Assembly (NCBI RefSeq): GCF_046630445.1
Contig: NC_092335.1
Coordinates: 632,886,001-632,950,000, forward strand
Length of the DNA stretch: 64,000 bases
Direction of reading: 5' to 3'
Source: Rutidosis leptorrhynchoides
Lineage: Eukaryota; Streptophyta; Magnoliopsida; Asterales; Asteraceae
Positions 49,824-62,160 of the stretch are shown in pieces. Position 1 is the stretch's first letter, and each line of letters begins with the position of its first letter. Under the pieces are notes generated by a model that made no database searches, was not told the origin of the DNA, and worked only from the letters and a program-made list of their open reading frames with translations. The position numbers were made by a program, and so were the translations under genes.

Positions 49824-52440
49824 TCTCATTTAAATTCATCATCTCATCAATATTATGAAGCCGAGGTTCTTGAAAGGCCTTTCTCTGAAAATGAAATACA
49901 TGATGCCATTAACGACTGTGGGAGTACAAAGGCCCCTGGACCCGACGGTTTCAACATGGGTTTCTTTAAAAAGTTTTGGGATATAATCAAAGTTGATCTC
50001 ATAGAGGCAATCGCTTGGTTTTGGGAAAGTGGGGAGATTTCAAAAGGTTGCAACGCCTCCTTCGTGACACTCATTCCAAAAAAGGTGGATCCTTTGAAGC
50101 TAGGTGACCATCGGCCAATTAGCTTGATTGGTTGCTACTATAAAATAGTGGCTAAAATCCTTTCGAATCGTCTCCGAAAAGTAATTCCTTCTCTAGTGGG
50201 TCCGGAACAAAGTGCCTTTCTAAAAGGGCGGTTTATTCTTGATGGTGCCTTAATTGCAAATGAAACCATCGATTTCCTTAAGGCTAATCGTAAAAAAGGA
50301 ATAATCTTCAAAGTTGATTTCGAAAAGGCCTTTAATAGTCTCAATTGGAAATTCCTTTTAGATGTAATGCGGTGTATGGGGTTCGGACTTAAATGGAGTA
50401 ATTGGATTTCGAGTTGTTTACATTCGGCCTCTATTTCCATTCTCGTTAATGGTGCTCCTACTAGTGAATTTTCACTTGGTAGGGGAGTAAGGCAAGGCGA
50501 CCCCCTCTCCCCATTTCTCTACATCCTAGCAGCAGAGGGGTTAAATATCCTTACAAAAGCGGCAACGGATAGAAGACTTTTAAGGGGATTGAAGTCGGGA
50601 ATGATAAGGTATTAGTATCGCATCTTCAATATGCGGATGATACCATATTCTTCGGCGAATGGAGTAGATCGAATGCTTTTAGTCTTAGAAACCTTTTAAA
50701 ATGCTTCGAGCTATCGTCGGGTTTAAAAGTTAACTTCCAAAAAAGTTGTGTGTACGACGTAGGGGTTGATCTTGAGGAAGTTAGCTTCGTAGCCAATCTC
50801 ATGGGATGCCAAGTCGGTAGTTTCCCATTCGTATATCTTGGCTTACCTATTGGGTCGAAAATGAATAAACTTAGAGATTGGAATCCGGCAATAGACAAAT
50901 TTAACACGAGACTCTCAAGTTGGAAAATGCGTTCGTTGTCAATTGGGGGAAGATTAGTCTTGCTTAAATCGGTTCTTACTAGTCTACCGTTGTATTACTT
51001 CTCGTTATTCCGAGCTCCGCCATGTGTGATTAATCATCTTGAGAGTGTGAGGAGATCATTTTTTTGGGGTGGGACGGGTTCGGGTCTCAAAATACCTTGG
51101 GTAAAATGGGAAAATGTCATTAATACCTTTGACAATGGGGGGTTAAATATCGGGTCACTAAAGAACAAAAACCTTGATCTTTTGGGGAAAGTGGTGGTGG
51201 AGGTTTAAAACCGAAACCGACTCGCTTTGGACCAAAGTTATTCGTAGCTTATACGGGTTGTGTGGTGGCCTTTTGTCGGACAATGGTAATAACCAATCTC
51301 CGAGCGTGTGGCGTAATATCATTCTTGCAGGTACATCCATGGAAGATATGAGCATCCCCTTTCGAAATTCATTTATCAAATTAATTGGTGACGGTGGCTC
51401 TACATCATTTTGGCATGAACATTGGGTGGGTGATGACAAGCTTTGCACTCTTTTTCCTAGGCTATATAGACTTAAGATCGTATCGTCCGAGAGTCTGGTA
51501 TTGTGGATATGAAATGTTGCTGGTCTCGAGAGCCTTTTGGTCGAACGTCAGGAGAACTCAACAACCTGCGTCAGCTTCTTTCTACAGTTTCGGTCAACAG
51601 CAGGGAGAAGGATTCATGGCGCTGGAGTCTATCCTCGAATGGGCAGCTTACTCTCAAAAAGTTAGCTGCCATTCTTGATGAACAGATGCTTCGACCCTTC
51701 ACCTCACAGCAATGCACTCTTCGTAATAGCCTTGTTCCAAAAAAAAAAATAGAAATCTTTACTTGGCGAGCGTTAAAAAAAAGATTGCCCGTAAGGATTG
51801 AACTCGACAAAAGAGGTATTGATTTGCATACCGTGCGGGTGTCCTTTGTGCGATGAAGAATTAGAGTCGGTGGATCACGCACTCTTCCAATGTAAACTTG
51901 CTCGTGATATTTGGGATCGTGTATTTAATTGGTGGGGTTTAGGGAATGTCTCAAACATCTCCTTTTCCGAGCTCCTAAACGACAACGTTAATCACTCCTC
52001 TTCGCTCCATGGGAAAAAACTGTGGCAAGCTTTAAAGTGGTCTTGTGCGTACCTAATTTGGAGTAACCGGAACAACTTGGTATTCAAAGGTAAAACTTGG
52101 AATGCACCGGTTGCTCTAAATGAGATACAAATAAGGTCGTTCGATTGGATTTCTAATAGAGCAAGAGGGAGAAAACTCGACTGGTGCACGTGGATTTCCA
52201 ACCCAAATATTTATCTAAACACTCCGTGATTGTCTGGCTTTGTATTCTCTCGTATTGTTAGTGTATGTAATTATTCGAGTCTAGTGTGTAGCTATTTTTG
52301 TTTCTGTTAGGCTGCTACCTGCAGCATCTCATGTCTGTATGATATACTCGTGTGGATGATCCATGGCCCAATGGATCACATCAGCCTTGTAATTTTCGTG
52401 TTGGGTTTTAATGAATTTTTGCTTTTCAAAAAAAAAAAAA
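49824..52440 (+). mobile_element. 5'-truncated L1-type LINE, copy B
   Basis: Counterpart of 26030-28646, with the same frame losses and 3' poly-A. By eye only two bases differ from copy A; here the D-H-R-P-I-S-L block keeps its usual Arg, and Ser replaces Arg in the segment LKWSNWISS. Confidence 0.88.
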
Positions 52441-52716
52441 TTGTAGCTCAAGTTTTCCTCAAATTAATCGAGCATAGAAACACACCATCCTTTACATCTC
52501 ATTTTTGCTTCACTTTTTTTTTTTTTTTTTTTTTTTTTTTGTATTCCAAACCGTTGATTAAATTTAATCCAATAGACAGGATTTAAACTGCGTGTATCCT
52601 TGTGTACGTGTATCAACCAATCAGATTTCACTATTATAGAAAATTCCCCAATTTATTCGTTTTATTCATCATTATTCTTGCATACCTGCAAATCCAAAAC
52701 ACATTACCGTAATTCA
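52441..52716 (+). promoter_or_regulatory. Putative promoter and 5' UTR of KEN-domain gene, copy B
   Basis: Matches 28647-28922, including the poly-T run and the possible TATA-like element. Any LINE-driven effect on expression would apply equally to both copies. Confidence 0.45.
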
Positions 52717-54889
52717 ATGGCGTTTATGCCGAACTTCTGTATGAATGATCCTCTTGAGCTCGAGTTCATAAATTCATTTCAACTTATAGATATTTACGAA
52801 AATTTACTGGTATCTAGGGGATTGTATCGGGGAAGATATAGATGCCGTGAAGCATCTGTGGGTGTATATCCACTAGAATCGTTTTCCTTGGTGTACAATA
52901 ACTTTTTGGTGACCAATTCCAAAAACGTTTTACAAATGAGAGGTATTAGGAGGCGTAGGGTTGATTGGGCGGTTGCGTTCGAGCCATTTGTGTATACTGT
53001 AAGAGATTACGTACATCAGCACTTCAACCATTTGGTAAACAGACATGATGAAACTAGATTTACTGGGAACTGGATTAAAGATATTAAAGGGGTTCTGAAA
53101 GGGGTTAAATATTTGCACGATAAAGGTGTATTTCATAATTCCATCCATTATTGTAGCATTATTTACAAACCATCCGAGAATGAAGGTGTTCTGAAAATAG
53201 GGGATCCGGTGAATTGCATTTCCAAGTTAGGAAGAACAAGTGCTGAGGTAGCAGCAGGTAATGTATTTATTTATTTTTATATATATTTATTTTATTCATA
53301 CTAATATATTTAATTATTAAATTTTGTTAATCTATTTGATTTGATACTTAATATTCAATTCACTATTCCGCTGTTTTTAATCAAATCCAATTAATTCAAA
53401 ACGGGTATCAAATCAAATACTCCGTATAAATTTAAGGAAAAGGAAAAAGGCTGTGTGTAGAAGATTCTGATCAAATCAACAAAAATGGAAGATTCTGATC
53501 TCATTCTCCGCCCTTGCAAACACCACCGCACTACCACCATTACTGCCCCTAACAATTGTATTGTGATTGCGGATTATATTACAAAGGTTTCCTATCATCC
53601 AGTAGTTATGTAACTAATGTAGTGTATTATTTACAAGGGATGGGATTTGTTCCCTGTTGATTTACAAATATTCTATCAAATAGTTCGAGTTCCTACTATG
53701 TTAGCGTTAATATTGTGTTTTAAGATTAAACCAAACACCACCTCCACCTCCATTACTAAAGGTAAGGGGTCTTAGCCCTCTCCCTCCTTTGAAATAATAG
53801 CCATTTTATCTCTCCATTAATCATCTAATCCCTCATTTGATTTGTTATTCAGACCACCCTTTAGTCAAGACTTTACTCATGCACTTACTATAAGTGGAGT
53901 GGAGTGGAGTATTAGGGAGATTAGGGTTGCATTAATCTCACCACTGCATCACAAATATGTTTACCAACAATGTCCCAAGCCTTTTTTTTAAAGAATAATG
54001 AAGAGTATCCTGTTGTTATCTAATACTTGATTAATTTAATTGCATTGCAGTTTATGATAAAGAGTTGTTCAACGTCGGTCAAGTTCTATGTCACATTTTC
54101 ACAAATGGGTCATACATTCCCCAAAGTGATTATCCTGATGTCATTGAATACACCACGATTCGAAACATGCTATCATGTATGCATGATTTACTAGAAATGA
54201 AAGATTTGATTGAGACTCTTGTGAATTTGGATGATAAGAGGTTAGTTTTTATGTGGTTGTGAGATTAATTATTAATATCATAAATAATAATTAAAAAAAA
54301 AAATATATATATATTTATAAACATATTTGAAATTTGAAAATGCAGGCAAGTGTATTTGCAAGGTCATTTGGATTCGGGTACTTTATGGTACTCATGGTCA
54401 AAGAAACAGCCTTGGTGCTGGTCAAAAGAAAAAAGAATTGACTTTTTAGTAGCCGTAAGCAACACGATGCGTGAAGACCAAGTTTCAGACACACGTCTAA
54501 GTCCTATCATCAATGCGGTTAATGTTAAAGGCAATTGGGGGAGGTTATTTCACACAACTATGATTGACATTCTAGAGGTTACAGAGACAACTGATGCTCA
54601 AGGACAAGTAGTACGAACAAGAAAGAATCCTTATAACAAGACGTTACCTGTAAGGTTGCTACGTTTCATACGAAATGCTTTGGAGCATCCAAGTGTTGAA
54701 CCAAACCAAGTTAATATGGGCGACACAGAGATTACCCCGCAGGAACTTAGCAAAATCAGTATTGACAACCGTTTGAGACGTGTCTACCCAAGTTTTTTAT
54801 TTGAGATATACAAGGACTTGGAGGATGAGGTACGTGGGGGTATGATTTCAAACAAGTTCATGTTAAGAGATTTTTATTATATTCCATAG
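52717..54889 (+). CDS. Pseudokinase-KEN ribonuclease, IRE1/RNase L-like (copy B)
   Basis: Exons 52717-53257, 54051-54240 and 54346-54889 encode a 424-residue protein that is identical to copy A over all compared stretches. It has the same degenerate kinase loops (VGVYP, HNSIHYCS, GDPV) and the same KEN site set Tyr340, Arg353, Asn354 and His358. Introns, splice sites and at least 270 bp of upstream DNA are also shared, so both copies should be expressed alike if either is. The pair lies about 23.8 kb apart in the same direction. Identity at this level reflects recent duplication or gene conversion and cannot by itself show selection. Confidence 0.82.
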
Positions 54890-55123
54890 ATTAAATAGAT
54901 AGATGTGACGTTTGATGTTGGTTGCTTCTTTGAACTTTGTAATGGTTTTTTGCAAGTTTATGCTTTTTGGCTATCTTATTGTAATGGTTTTTTTTTTTTT
55001 TTTTTGGGGACATGGTAGTGTGGTATATCTTTCTGTAATGGGTTTAAGTCAAAAACCAAACCCACGGTTATGGTTGTTTTGTTTTAAGTCAATTAGACCG
55101 TTAGTTATTCTTTATTTGATATG
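54890..55123. other. 3' flank of KEN-domain gene, copy B
   Basis: Counterpart of 31096-31329; nothing further seen. Confidence 0.45.
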
Positions 55124-56873
55124 GTGGTAGTTTGACAATCCCTCCCTTCTTAAAAATATTCTTCACCACAAGAATGTCAAGTGGAAAGTGGAACTCAATT
55201 AAAACAGAACCATAGCTTAGGAATTGAAGCAAATGGAAACTGCTACACTTCCATAGTGACAACTTCGTTTGCTTAGTACCTCTCAGAGAGTAACTTGTGG
55301 GTGGGGTTGGAGTTTGACATAAACCCAATCACCAACCACAAAAACCTCTGTCAGAACGTTTAAGGGTCTGCACTGCAAAATTCTTCATACCAGCTTGGGC
55401 AAACTTCAAAACAGAAATGGCTTAATGACCTGTGTCAACTAGACACGACTGACTGCAGGAGGTGTTTGACCATAAAACTACTTCCAATGGGGTGGGGTGG
55501 GGTGGTGGTGGTGGTGTTAGTGTTAATAGATGTATGGTAATTGGTATGGTACCAATACTCGGCCAACGAAAGCCATTTTGTCCATTCTTTACCGCAAATA
55601 GCATTCCCAAAGTACTTGTTGACCACCTGCAGGATGATGATTATAAGCCGTCATTTTGTCCATTCTTTAGGCTTTTCTCCAGTCGTGACCACCTCAGTTT
55701 ACTTAACCCATCTACCACTACAAATATTGCACTTTTACCGCTGGAAAGTGGTAAGCCATCCATAAAGTCCATTGTAAATTGTAATGTCTGACCAAATTCG
55801 AGTACTTGCAGTGTAGGCAAATCTCAACATTTCCTCCAGTAAAAACATGATTTTAGCTTGTGTATAGTGGATGATTCTCCTGAATGCCCACCATTAGGGT
55901 GGGTCATTATGAAAGTGTTTTATGAGATCAAATGGTATTTGTGTGTTAGCTCCCACCACAATTTTGGACTTCCTTTCCAATCTACCACTCTTCAATTTAT
56001 AATGTTTTGACACACATCTGCATTTAGCTAACCTACCAGTTTAAATGTCGACATCTACACTTTGTTGGTCAATAGGGATGGTGGAAACACATATTTGTAT
56101 ATAATTTCATAATCAAAACCCATTAATTTGGGCAGCCATTTCATTTGGGTCGTTGGGGTCAAGCAGGTACTTCAAACTTAAGTGATCCGTTTTGATTTTA
56201 AAGTGTCCATCCAAAAGGTACCCCCTCCATTTCTCCAAAGCTTTAATAACCGCCATGAATTCAAGTAGACAAAGTTTGAAGTTTGATGTCGTTGGGATAA
56301 AGATTTGCTCAAGTAAGCCACCGGGTGTGCCCCTATTGTTGTAAAATGGCCCCACCGGGTGTGCCCCTATTGTTGTAAAACGGACCCGATGATGCCAATA
56401 CCGCCATGAATTCTTATTAACCCTAAGAATCCTCTCAATTGTTTCAAACTTGTTGGTGTTGGCCAATTTCTCATAGCTTTTATCTTACTTGGATCACTCA
56501 CTAGCAACACCTTTAGATGAAATTACATGCCCCACGTACTCCACACATACACACTTGGATAACTTTGCAAATACTTCGTTGACCCTCATAACTTCCACTG
56601 ATGAGCTGTAAATCAGTATATATCGTCAAAGAAAACAAGTGTAAACTTGCGTAAAAAGGGCTTGAAAACGTGGTTCATTAAAGCTTGAAAGGTGGAAGGT
56701 GCGTTAGTGTCCCTCATTTGAAATGTCATCATAATTTGATGGTATCCGGACCTTAAATCCAATTTTGTGAACACACTCGAACCCCTTAATTCATCATTAA
56801 TGGGTATAGGAAACTTGTCTTTTTTTTTTTTTTAGTATAGTATGCTTGTTCAATTTGCATATGTTTCTGTTTC

Positions 56874-59800
56874 TAGTGGGATCTGATGGTCAAAAACACG
56901 TGGAGGTGGCAACTCTTTGGGTCAAAACAGTGTCAATAAGGCTGAGGTAATGTAGTACCTTTGTTCCATATGCCTGATATAAAGGTAGAAGGGTAAATGC
57001 ACAATTGCATTCTGCTTCCACCATTTTGTTTATTTTCTTGCCATTTGCCCATGTTTTAGTCGCCATTGAATTCAACTCCATTGTATTCCAAGCACCATTT
57101 CACATCCTCCAAGTGCTGCTACCACTACCGTGCCACTTTGGAATATAAGTCAACTTTTCACAATGACTTGTGCATTAGCAACAAGATTATTACAATGCAG
57201 ATTAAAAAAGGGATTGGATTTGAATTGTTAGTCGTATTGAAGATAATATCATGATAACTCATGAATTGCTTAAAGGGTATAATAGGAAAAATGGGCCCCA
57301 TAGATTTGCCATGAAGATTGACATCCAAAAAGCTTATGATACAGTGACTTGGAGTTTTTTTAGGAAAGCATTTTGGTGGGGTATGGTTTGTATTAATGCT
57401 GGTATACATGGGTAGGAAGAGGGTTAAGGCAAGTGGACATACTTGTTTACAATAGTAATGGAGGTGCTTCATCTGAAGCAGATTGGTAAAAAAATCCTGC
57501 CTTTAAATATCATCATGGGTGTAAGAAACTAAAATTGACCCATGTGAGTTTTGCTGATGACTTGTTACTCCTTTTTCATGGTGATGAAGAATCTGTGAAG
57601 GTGATTAAACACAGGCTCTAGAGAAATTTAGTCATGTTTCAGGTTTATATCTATCCCAAAGTTCAATCTATTTTGGGAGTGTTCCTTTTGTCATAAAACA
57701 AAAAAATATTAAGTATTTTGCCATTTCCTGTTGGTTGGTAGGTAAATTGCCTGTGAGATATTTAGGGATTCCTTTGTTGGCCAAAAGACCTAGTGTTGCT
57801 GATTGTAAGAGCTTGATAGATAAAGTGAAGAGTAAGGTGAACAATTGGAGGAAATAGAAAGTTATCTTATGCTGGAAGGTTATTACTCATTAACTCTGTT
57901 TTAACCTCCACTGTGTTCATGCTTCCCAATACTATTTTAAATGAGATTGAAAAAGTGTTGAAGAATTTCCTGTGACTGTTAGAGGTAAAGCAAGAATTGC
58001 CTGGTAAAAAGTATGTATGTATGCCTAAGGATCAAGGTGGCCTTGGGATTAAGCCATTAAAAGAATGGAATGAGATTCTTTTAATGAAACAACTTTGGAA
58101 AATTGTGATAAAAAAAGATTCATTATGGTACAAGTGGGTCAATATTGTGAAACTTGAAAATAGGAGTATTTGGGAAGTGCAGGGAGGGTGATATTAATGA
58201 TACCTGGAATTGGAAACAAGTTTTGGGGTTGAGAGATATGATTAAAAAGCATGTATATTATGAGATTGGGAATGGTCAAAATACTTCTGTTTGGTATGTG
58301 TGGAGCAGATTGTATCCAGAACAAAAAAGGTATAATTTCAGGGTTTAAAGATGATATGGTTATAGATCAATATAGGGATGATCATGGTGAGAGTTGGCCA
58401 GATGAGTGGATTGTTAAATTTCCTATCGTGGAAAAAATTAAAATACCTAGATGGTCTGATAAGCAAGATGAAGTTGTTTGGATCACCAAAGACAATAAAA
58501 AAGTCCCTTATTCTACAAAGCAGGCTTGGTTAGACCTAAGGGTTGAGGGTCTAGTTAAAGAGTGAGGTCACATTGTGTGGTTTCCTCAAATTGTTCCTAA
58601 TCATGCTTTTATTCTGTGGCTAGCTGTATGGGATAGAGTAGGCAAGAATGTTGAAATGGATGGTTAATTTCAAGAACTTATTCTTTAGTTGCAAGTATTC
58701 TGGAAAAGTTTGGTTAAGCATGAAGAAAATGTTATTATCCAAGGGCCTGCCTAATAAGCTTAGTGATATTGTTATGCAAATGTCCAAATATCCTTTTAGT
58801 AATCATATTTGGAAAATTATCACAAGATTGGTGTTGGCTGCTTTTGGAGTATGGAGAAATTTAAACAAAGTAGGAAAAAGCGCCACAAAAGGTGAGTTAA
58901 GGTGTTGCACGAATTTTGCAGATTTCGGTAAGCGTGAAACAGTGAAATGCGGCGCATCACTCTAAGGATGCGGCGCATCCATGCAGCAAAATAGTCCGAA
59001 GATTTTAGATGCGGAGCATTGAGCTGAAATGGCGCATCAAAGGGGTTAGATGCGGTGCATCCAGATCCAGATGCGGCGCATCTGGAGCCGGTACTTGAAT
59101 CTGAAACGTGGAAAACTATAGGGATGCGGCGCATCTCTTTCAGATGCGGCGCATCGCCTCTCTGTCAGCAATTTGGCAAGTTGCAACCTTTACATCCGAG
59201 CATGCTTTGGCCTCCTTTTACTTTAGGTGCAAAGTTGATCACTTTACACCTAAAATTAGGGCTGTGATCATGCCAATACAAGGTGGAAAGCATGGCTAGT
59301 TGGTTTATCTTTCATGATTGCTAGCACACTTGAAGATCAAGTTGAAGTTTCATGGTGTTCTTGTTTTCTCTATATATAGAACTCATTGTATGCAATTGTA
59401 TCACACCACTCTCAAATATTCAGTAAATAAACGATCTCTAGTTGGCCCGTGGACTAAAGCAATCACAACGATTGCATATAACCACGTTATATCTTGTGTC
59501 GTTCTTACATTTCTTGCATTTTAATCTTTCGTTCATTAAGTGGGTTGAGTGATCTTGATAGTATCACTACTCGGCTAGTAGTCTTGTAGAATTACTAGCG
59601 TTGTTTGGGTCCTAATATCCTAACAGCTGCATCTGTGTATCATGATCATGTGTGGATGGAAAGAAATCTGACGAGAGATGAAGCTGAGTTGGCCGAATGC
59701 ATAAAGGAATTTATTCGGATGAAAGTTGTTGACCTTGAAGGTTAAAAGTTCAAAAGACGTGCAAAAGGTAGAGTTGGTGTGGAATATTAAGTGGAAATGT

Positions 59801-59928
59801 AATTTGTAAGGGTTGAGTGATTGTTTGTGGTATTGTTTATGTATTGGGTTGTGTTTTGTTGGGGTGGTTGTGTATGTTTGTACTTTGATTATTAATATAA
59901 TTCTCCCTTTTTTGCAAAAAAAAAAAAA
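56874..59928 (+). mobile_element. Second L1-type LINE, nested in Gypsy fossil, copy B
   Basis: Counterpart of 33080-36133; the tail has 13 A (59916-59928). It carries the same Copia solo LTR inside. Confidence 0.78.
58842..59625 (+). repeat. Copia solo LTR nested in LINE, copy B
   Basis: Counterpart of 35048-35831, flanked by GCTGC on both sides. Two bases differ from copy A, one of them in the first dyad. Confidence 0.9.
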
Positions 59929-60215
59929 TATTCTGTTTCCATGTTTCCACCAGGTACCATCATCACTGACATTGTTGGCATCCCAATTTCTTTCTTGGCC
60001 GTTTCTAAATCCAAGAAATTATGTGTACTACCTGAATCAAAATGAGTATGTGATCCTTTTGTTTTACCCTCATTGTTTGGTGGTGAGTAATCTTCGTTCA
60101 CATTACAATATCACTTCTAGTGAAACCACTACATTTATTTATGACGTGGAGTGGAGTGTGTGTAGCGTTGGTCACAATAAAAACAATTGATTTTTTAGCT
60201 CGTTTTTCTTCCATT

Positions 60216-60860
60216 TGTTGGGCGTGCAAACCTATCCCACATAGGAGGGAGACAAAAACAAATGTATGTATATAAGTTTAAGGGGAAGTCCCTCTAATAC
60301 CAATTGGTTTTAGAAAAGGATGGACTCTTGGGCTTATATTGCAGGACATTGTGTTTGGGCTATGCGATCTTACAAATGGTATCAGAGCTAGGCTATAGCC
60401 CGATGTGGTGAACGACGCAGTGGTGGCGCACCCCTAAGCGCACGGTGCGACATGGCACACCCCTCAGTTTGCCAACGATAATGGAGCCATGGTGCCTTAT
60501 ATCGAAAGTCTTCCTTCCCAAGGCGTGGAAGTGCGGCGTGTCCCGATGGTGAAAGAAAAGTGAAAGAAAGAGATCGGCGGTATAAGAGGCGTGTCTCGGT
60601 AGTGAAAGAAAAGTGAAAGAAAAAAGACCGGTGATATAAGATGGCGGGAGTATCGTTGAAGGGGAGGCTCGGTGATGTGGTCTTCGGTTTGAGGGGAGGA
60701 TTGTTGGGCGTGCAAACCTATCCCACATAGGAGGGAGACAAAAACAAATGTATGTATATAAGTCTAAGGGGAAGTCCCTCTAATACCAATTGGTTTTAGA
60801 AAAGAATGGACTCTTGGGCTTATATTGCAGGACATTGTGTTTGGGCTATGCGATCTTACA
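60216..60860 (+). mobile_element. TRIM retrotransposon, copy B
   Basis: Counterpart of 36421-37065, with LTRs at 60216-60374 and 60702-60860, the TGGTATCAGAGC primer site and CCATT on both sides. Confidence 0.93.
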
Positions 60861-61195
60861 CCATTGTGTTAACCTTTTTCTATTTGGATTTTCACTACTC
60901 TTTTGATTATTATTGTTGCAAGGGACTATTGGTAAAGCCAATTGAGTGTTATTATTGGTAAGGAATAGTGATAGCGGAATGTATCAAACCCATCTTCCAA
61001 CGAAATAATTCAATATCTTTTTGCAATCCCTCCGAGAAATAGGCTAATTGCGTGCGCTAATATCCTATCCACCTTGTTAAGTAATTGTTCAAATTCATCG
61101 TGGTGACGTAATTAGCAATGTGTGATGTGTTAGTAGCCCCCCAAAAATTGTTTTTAGACATTCAAGCATCGTGGTAAAAAAACATTAATAATGGT

Positions 61196-62160
61196 TAATA
61201 TGGATAACAAACCCTGTGATATTTGATGTTAAACCTACACCAAAAGGAGGAGTCGGAGGTTTTTTTTTCACTCTTCTCCTTGAAGAACACCTTGGATTGA
61301 GATAAAATGAGGAGTTTCTGAAAATAAGGGTGTTTTTCCTTGCTCGAGAAATAAATGCTGACTTCTTATAGCTTACTTATGTCATGGGTGTTGCTTTGTT
61401 TACTTATGTATTCTTTATTCTTTGATCTTTCAAAAAAAAAAAAAAAAAGACAGAGAGAGAGAAAAGTTTATGGAAGCAAAACGTTTATCTAAGTTTTAAG
61501 TTTTAAGTTTTAAGTTCAAAGATGTGTTTCTCAAGTTTGTACAAGAACCTAATTCTTTGTTCTCACGAAGTATATACACTATGCAAAACGCATCACAATT
61601 CTTAAACCTTCCAAGGTGATAGATAATAATCATAATAAAACGAGTCCTGAATTATTATTCTCTTCTTAATTTTGCAAAGTTCATGATTATGAACATTAAA
61701 CCTGGAACTATACGGGTCATGAAGAGATTGCAAATTGTATCAAACCCTATTTTCTTGGTTTTTTAAAACGGTTTTATGGAACCCTTAGCGATACATAAAT
61801 TGTATCACCAACATCTAAGCATGGGATTATATTAATCGTCTGTTTGTAGGGTAAGAAACGTTTATCTGAAAGATGGGCGGTGACGTCGTCATCAAATAAG
61901 AATGTTCTATAACATAGAGAAATAGAGAAATTCAAAGAAGTTTGAGTACATTAGGTCTTGCGATGTGAACAAAACAGAACATTAGCGATGTAAATCCTAT
62001 TAGATCAACCTTGATAAACAAAATAGAGGAAACTAACCGCGAGTTTTTTTAGGGACTTTTTTTAATTTTAAGTGGAAAGGAATGAGAATGAATGAATAAT
62101 GATAGAAAGGAATGTAATATAAAATATGTTATGTGTATTCTCGGGAACTAAAACATAGAA
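61196..62160. other. Unassigned DNA with poly-A tract, copy B
   Basis: Counterpart of 37400-38362. It has one extra ttttaag unit near 61495 and a longer poly-A. No gene seen. Confidence 0.4.

Larger units (their letters stand above)
55124..61195 (-). mobile_element. Old Ty3/Gypsy fossil with nested insertions, copy B
   Basis: Counterpart of 31330-37400, with the same decayed integrase, RNase H, reverse transcriptase, protease and gag parts on the minus strand and the same nested LINE and TRIM. Heavily broken. Confidence 0.82.
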
